In this document: positions 4,150 to 6,983 of the stretch, in pieces | Layout of the letters: every line of letters begins with the position of its first letter | How positions within the stretch are numbered: the first letter of the stretch is position 1 | Source of the DNA: Thermomicrobiaceae bacterium | GTDB taxonomy: Bacteria > Chloroflexota > Chloroflexia > Thermomicrobiales > Thermomicrobiaceae | Direction of reading: 5' to 3' | NCBI GenBank assembly: GCA_007124395.1 | Contig: SLFF01000013.1 | Location: 1 to 6,983 of the forward strand | Length of the DNA stretch: 6,983 nt | Made by a program: the position numbers and the translations under genes | Notes under the pieces: generated by a model | Databases searched by the model: none | The model's input: the letters and a program-made list of their open reading frames with translations, nothing else | Told to the model about the DNA's origin: nothing

Positions 4150-6123
4150 ATGGCGAAGGAAATGACCTCAGCCGCAACGGCTCCGGCCCAGTCGCAGTCA
4201 TTGTACCGGAAGTATCGTCCCACCTCGTTCGAGCCTTCCCAGTACATCGGGCAGGAACATGTTGCCCGGACACTCCGCAACGCGATCGTGCTCGACCGTG
4301 TGGCCCATGCCTACCTGTTCTGCGGTCCAAGAGGGACCGGAAAGACCAGCACCGCCCGATTGCTCGCCAAGGCGGTCAACTGTGAAGCTGAAGATCCAGA
4401 GCAACGTCCCTGCAATCAGTGTGCATCCTGTGCCGCCGTCAACAGTGGATCAGTAGTGGACATTATCGAGATCGACGCCGCATCCAACCGTGGGGTGGAC
4501 GACATTCGCGATCTGCGGGAGAAGGTGCGCTACGCGCCAACCCAGTTGAGGGTGAAGTTCTATATCATCGACGAAGCCCACCAGCTCACCCGTGATGCGT
4601 TCAACGCCTTCCTCAAAACCCTCGAAGAGCCACCGGACCATGTGAAGTTCGTGCTGGCCACCACCGAAGCAGAGAAACTGCCGGATACGGTAGCCTCCCG
4701 CTGTCAGCGGTTCGATTTCCGCCGATTTCCGGTGGAGAGCACGGTCCAGCATCTCAAGAACGTCGCCATCTCCGAGCATATCGATGCCGAAGAAGAAGCG
4801 CTCCTGCTGATCGCCCGTCATTCAACAGGCAGCCTTCGGGATGCCCTCGGGCTCCTCGATCAACTGGCGCTCTACGGCGATCAGAATGCCGAGAAGCGGG
4901 TCCTCAATGCGGAAACCGTCCGGCAAGTGCTCGGGTTGAGCCACAACGAGCGGCTGACCGGCATGGTCGAGGCCATCGCCGGAGAAGATGCCGGAGAAGG
5001 CCTTCGCCTGATTACCGAGGCGACCGACGCCGGCGAGGACATCCATCAACTCAACCGGCAGATGATCGGGTACCTTCGATTGCTCCTGCATCTCCGTGCT
5101 GGAGGAAAGCCGCCCGAGGCGGACGACATCGCCGTTGAGCTGGCGAATCGCTTCTCGCTGGATCAACTCACCGCACTGGTGCGAACATTCTCCGAGGTCG
5201 ATGCAGCCAGCAACAAATCATCCTATCCGCAGTTGCCGCTGGAGCTGGCGGTTGTCCGGGCAATCGTCGGAGAACAGCGCGGGGCGAACGTGGTGGAGAT
5301 GGTCCAACCTCCGGCGGCCGCACCAACAAGACCCAGTGCGCCCCCGCCGCCGCCTGCACAGGCTCCCGCTCCGCCTGAGCCGCGTAGTATCCGTGAATCG
5401 CGACCATCAGTGGAGACGAAACCGGCGCAGTCAAAACCGGCACCCGAGCCAACACCGACTCCGCCACCGCGACCGGCCGCTCCAGCACCGCCAGCTGGTC
5501 AGGGCAACGAGATGCTCGATCATCTGCAGGCAAACTGGGCGCACATTCGGCGCGACGTCAAGGCGGAGAACTCCCGCATCGCGGCGCTGCTCAGCTCGGC
5601 CGATCCTGCCAACGTCACCGACGACAAGATCATCCTGGCTGCACCCTACGAGTTCCATCGCACCAAATTGAACGAAGATAGTGTTCGCCAGGTAATCGAA
5701 CGGGTGCTGGAGCAGTACCTCCATCGAGCGATGAACGTCGTCTGCATGGCACCGGAAGACGTGCCGCAGACATTCGCCGCAACAGCAGCACCGGCTCCCG
5801 CAGCGACCACTGAAGCCCCGGCATCTGCGCCTGAGCCGGATCCAGTACCAGAGCCAACGCCAGAACCTGAGCCGGAGCCAGAAGCCGCAGCACCGCAGGA
5901 AGTGGCCAGCGAGCCCGAACCGTCACCACAGGAGATAGTCGAAGATCCGGTCGAACCGGAACCAGCCGGACCAGCGGCAGCCGAACCCGAGGCGGCGGAG
6001 TCATCACCACCTGCAGAACCGGAACCTGTCGAGGAACCGGAGAGCGATGAACAGGCTGATCCCGATGCAGCGCGGCTTCAGGCTGCCCGCAATATTTTCG
6101 AGGCGAAGGAAACAAAGGAATAG
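4150..6123 (+). CDS. dnaX: DNA polymerase III subunit gamma/tau
   Basis: DnaX is the ATPase core of the replicative clamp loader. The product is about 657 residues from the ATG at 4150. After the start SQSLYRKYRPTSF, the AAA+ module has Walker A GPRGTGKT (59-66), a zinc knuckle C78, C88, C91, C94, Walker B/DEAH (141-144), LATTEAEKLPDTVASRCQRF with the SRC arginine finger motif (183-185), and the collar helices to about 380. A Pro/Ala-rich linker (about 387-452) joins it to a second folded domain (about 453-540, beginning NEMLDHLQANWAHIRRDVK), the usual tau C-terminal domain. A Pro/Glu-repeat tail of about 100 residues ends in a short helix (AARLQAARNIFEAKE). The frame also opens at GTG 4027, but the first 41 residues lack family similarity and contain the -10 box; ATG 4162 is an alternative start, with AAGGA too close to it. 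No A-rich slippery site for a gamma-form frameshift was seen. It ends 7 bp from the convergent propeller gene. Confidence 0.95.
   Translation: MAKEMTSAATAPAQSQSLYRKYRPTSFEPSQYIGQEHVARTLRNAIVLDRVAHAYLFCGPRGTGKTSTARLLAKAVNCEAEDPEQRPCNQCASCAAVNSGSVVDIIEIDAASNRGVDDIRDLREKVRYAPTQLRVKFYIIDEAHQLTRDAFNAFLKTLEEPPDHVKFVLATTEAEKLPDTVASRCQRFDFRRFPVESTVQHLKNVAISEHIDAEEEALLLIARHSTGSLRDALGLLDQLALYGDQNAEKRVLNAETVRQVLGLSHNERLTGMVEAIAGEDAGEGLRLITEATDAGEDIHQLNRQMIGYLRLLLHLRAGGKPPEADDIAVELANRFSLDQLTALVRTFSEVDAASNKSSYPQLPLELAVVRAIVGEQRGANVVEMVQPPAAAPTRPSAPPPPPAQAPAPPEPRSIRESRPSVETKPAQSKPAPEPTPTPPPRPAAPAPPAGQGNEMLDHLQANWAHIRRDVKAENSRIAALLSSADPANVTDDKIILAAPYEFHRTKLNEDSVRQVIERVLEQYLHRAMNVVCMAPEDVPQTFAATAAPAPAATTEAPASAPEPDPVPEPTPEPEPEPEAAAPQEVASEPEPSPQEIVEDPVEPEPAGPAAAEPEAAESSPPAEPEPVEEPESDEQADPDAARLQAARNIFEAKETKE
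5830..6045 (+). repeat. Pro-Glu low-complexity coding repeat in the dnaX tail
   Basis: Repeated GAGCCN / GAACCN hexamers encode many Pro-Glu pairs (PEPDPVPEPTPEPEPEPE and later PEPEPVEEPE). The codons alternate between GAG/GAA and CCG/CCA, so the DNA is not a perfect tandem repeat and is probably old. The encoded tail is expected to be extended, acidic and disordered, linking or capping the tau C-terminal domain. Confidence 0.7.
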
Positions 6124-6130
6124 GCCGGCG

Positions 6131-6983
6131 CTACGGCTCGCCTGATTCATCAGCGAATCGCTCGCTGACATCTCCCGATTCAGGATCTATCTGCAGCAAC
6201 CGGAACCCCTCCCGTCCGGTATAGGTGCCGGGGAGCGATGTTCGTGGCTCGTCAATTGTCCGGACTAGCAACTCGTCCCCGAACCACCAGAGATCGGTAA
6301 CCGGGTCACTGCTATCCAGATCGATTTCGGTTCGCAGCCCACTCTGCAGATTCTTGATCCAGAGGCCCGCAAAGGCGGGATGGTCGTCTCCGGGAACGAA
6401 GCCGGTTGCGGCCAGCCATTCGCCATCCGGCGATGGAGCGATGTCCACGATCCCGGCAACAGGGGCGATCTCGCCGGCAGACATCAGAAGCTCCTGCCGA
6501 CCGGACTCGGCATCCACCATGAACAGGTCACCGCCGTTGGAGATCGTCGATCCGGACGATTTCACGAACACCACATACGGCGAACCCGGCACCCATCGAG
6601 CTCGCAGGATCCCCTGGGCGCTCTCCCCGGCGTCAGCAAGCGGTTCACGAAGATCACGAGCTGTCACTTGAACGTAGAGGCTGGATGGCTCTCTCGACAT
6701 CCACGGATCCAGGTAAGCCAGAAACTGTCCATCCGATGACCACGACAGCCGGCCTGGCTGAATGGCACCAGATGGCTGGAGCAGCTGGCGTACCTCACCG
6801 TCCAGGGAGACCAGGCTCATCGCTCCGTTCTGAAACGTCACCGCCAGCGAGGATCCGGCCGGACTGATTACCACGGAATCGATCGAACCGATCTGGCGAA
6901 TGTCATACTCGGTCTGAATCGAATCCAACGAGAAGATCTCCTCGGCGTCGTCGTCGAAGACACTCAACTCGATCGCCTCATCA
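6131..6983 (-). CDS. TolB/WD40-like beta-propeller protein, C-terminal part (5' end outside window)
   Basis: The frame is open to the right edge, so only the last 283 residues or so are visible; a TTG at 6967 is not a credible start because coding continues upstream of it. The sequence is a chain of about four to five beta-propeller blades, recognised by recurring phrases of the 'SP(D/A)G-x-x-LA' type: VISPAGSSLAVTF, LSWSSDGQFLAYLD, ARWVPGSPYVVFVK, IAPSPDGEWLAATGF and DLWWFGDELLVRT, each followed by strands ending in LYV, LFMVDAESG, LWIKNLQSG or LLQIDPESG. This is the PD40/TolB-like pattern. Such proteins in this type of bacterium are often exported or lipid-anchored, but the signal region is outside the window. 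No catalytic residues are evident. It ends in ESGEP and stops 7 bp from the dnaX stop, with no clear hairpin in the gap. The function is unknown. Confidence 0.75.
   Translation of the reverse strand, partial: DEAIELSVFDDDAEEIFSLDSIQTEYDIRQIGSIDSVVISPAGSSLAVTFQNGAMSLVSLDGEVRQLLQPSGAIQPGRLSWSSDGQFLAYLDPWMSREPSSLYVQVTARDLREPLADAGESAQGILRARWVPGSPYVVFVKSSGSTISNGGDLFMVDAESGRQELLMSAGEIAPVAGIVDIAPSPDGEWLAATGFVPGDDHPAFAGLWIKNLQSGLRTEIDLDSSDPVTDLWWFGDELLVRTIDEPRTSLPGTYTGREGFRLLQIDPESGDVSERFADESGEP

Noticed and set aside
5200..5500. Programmed -1 frameshift site in dnaX producing a gamma form
   Set aside because: No A-AAA-AAG heptamer or long A-run was found; the CAAAACC and ACAAATC stretches do not fit a slippery pattern.
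5096..5671. 191-residue plus-strand frame inside dnaX
   Set aside because: It is Arg/Pro/Ser-rich shadow coding produced by the GC-rich Pro/Ala linker; dnaX is continuous through it.
5630..6115. 161-residue minus-strand frame opposite the dnaX tail
   Set aside because: Antisense of the Pro-Glu repeats gives an artificial Val/Leu/Arg/Pro pattern; no start context or family similarity.

Overview
The window looks like chromosomal DNA from a free-living bacterium of moderately high GC content. Gene style (Chloroflexota-like DnaX with a Pro/Glu-rich tail, a RelE-type toxin-antitoxin pair, a TolB/WD40-like propeller protein, a glycine-zipper membrane protein) suggests Chloroflexota, perhaps a Thermomicrobia relative. 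That placement is an impression, not a phylogeny. No mobile element, CRISPR array, tRNA or rRNA was seen.

Layout, left to right. (1) 1-837, plus strand: the end of an EamA/DMT-type permease overlaps moaC by 8 bp; moaC closes with a small hairpin and T-run that wraps its own stop codon. (2) 848-1277, minus strand: an acidic antitoxin overlaps a RelE/ParE-like toxin that seems to have lost its central strand region in frame, so the toxin is probably inactive. (3) 1441-2867, plus strand: a zinc-dependent alcohol dehydrogenase followed 38 bp later by a small protein with two Gly-every-fourth-residue membrane segments. (4) 2864-3131, plus strand: a consensus sigma-70 promoter (TTGACA, 17 bp, TAATAT) with no good protein gene after it. 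The predicted transcript folds into a long nested rod whose first paired base is at the predicted start and whose last helix runs into a T-tract. (5) 3158-3991, minus: rsmI. (6) 4150-6123, plus: dnaX, divergent from rsmI. (7) 6131-6983, minus: the C-terminal part of a beta-propeller protein, convergent with dnaX and running off the right edge.

The genes are mostly unrelated housekeeping functions: molybdenum cofactor synthesis, 16S rRNA methylation and the replicative clamp loader. The most interesting item is the unannotated RNA between the glycine-zipper gene and rsmI. Its architecture (closing stem of about 43 nt, asymmetric central bubble starting near nucleotide 44, long apical stem) resembles 6S RNA, although it is longer than usual, about 230 nt, and has an extra hairpin on the 3' side of the bubble. 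The structure was found by eye and has not been tested by covariation or folding software.
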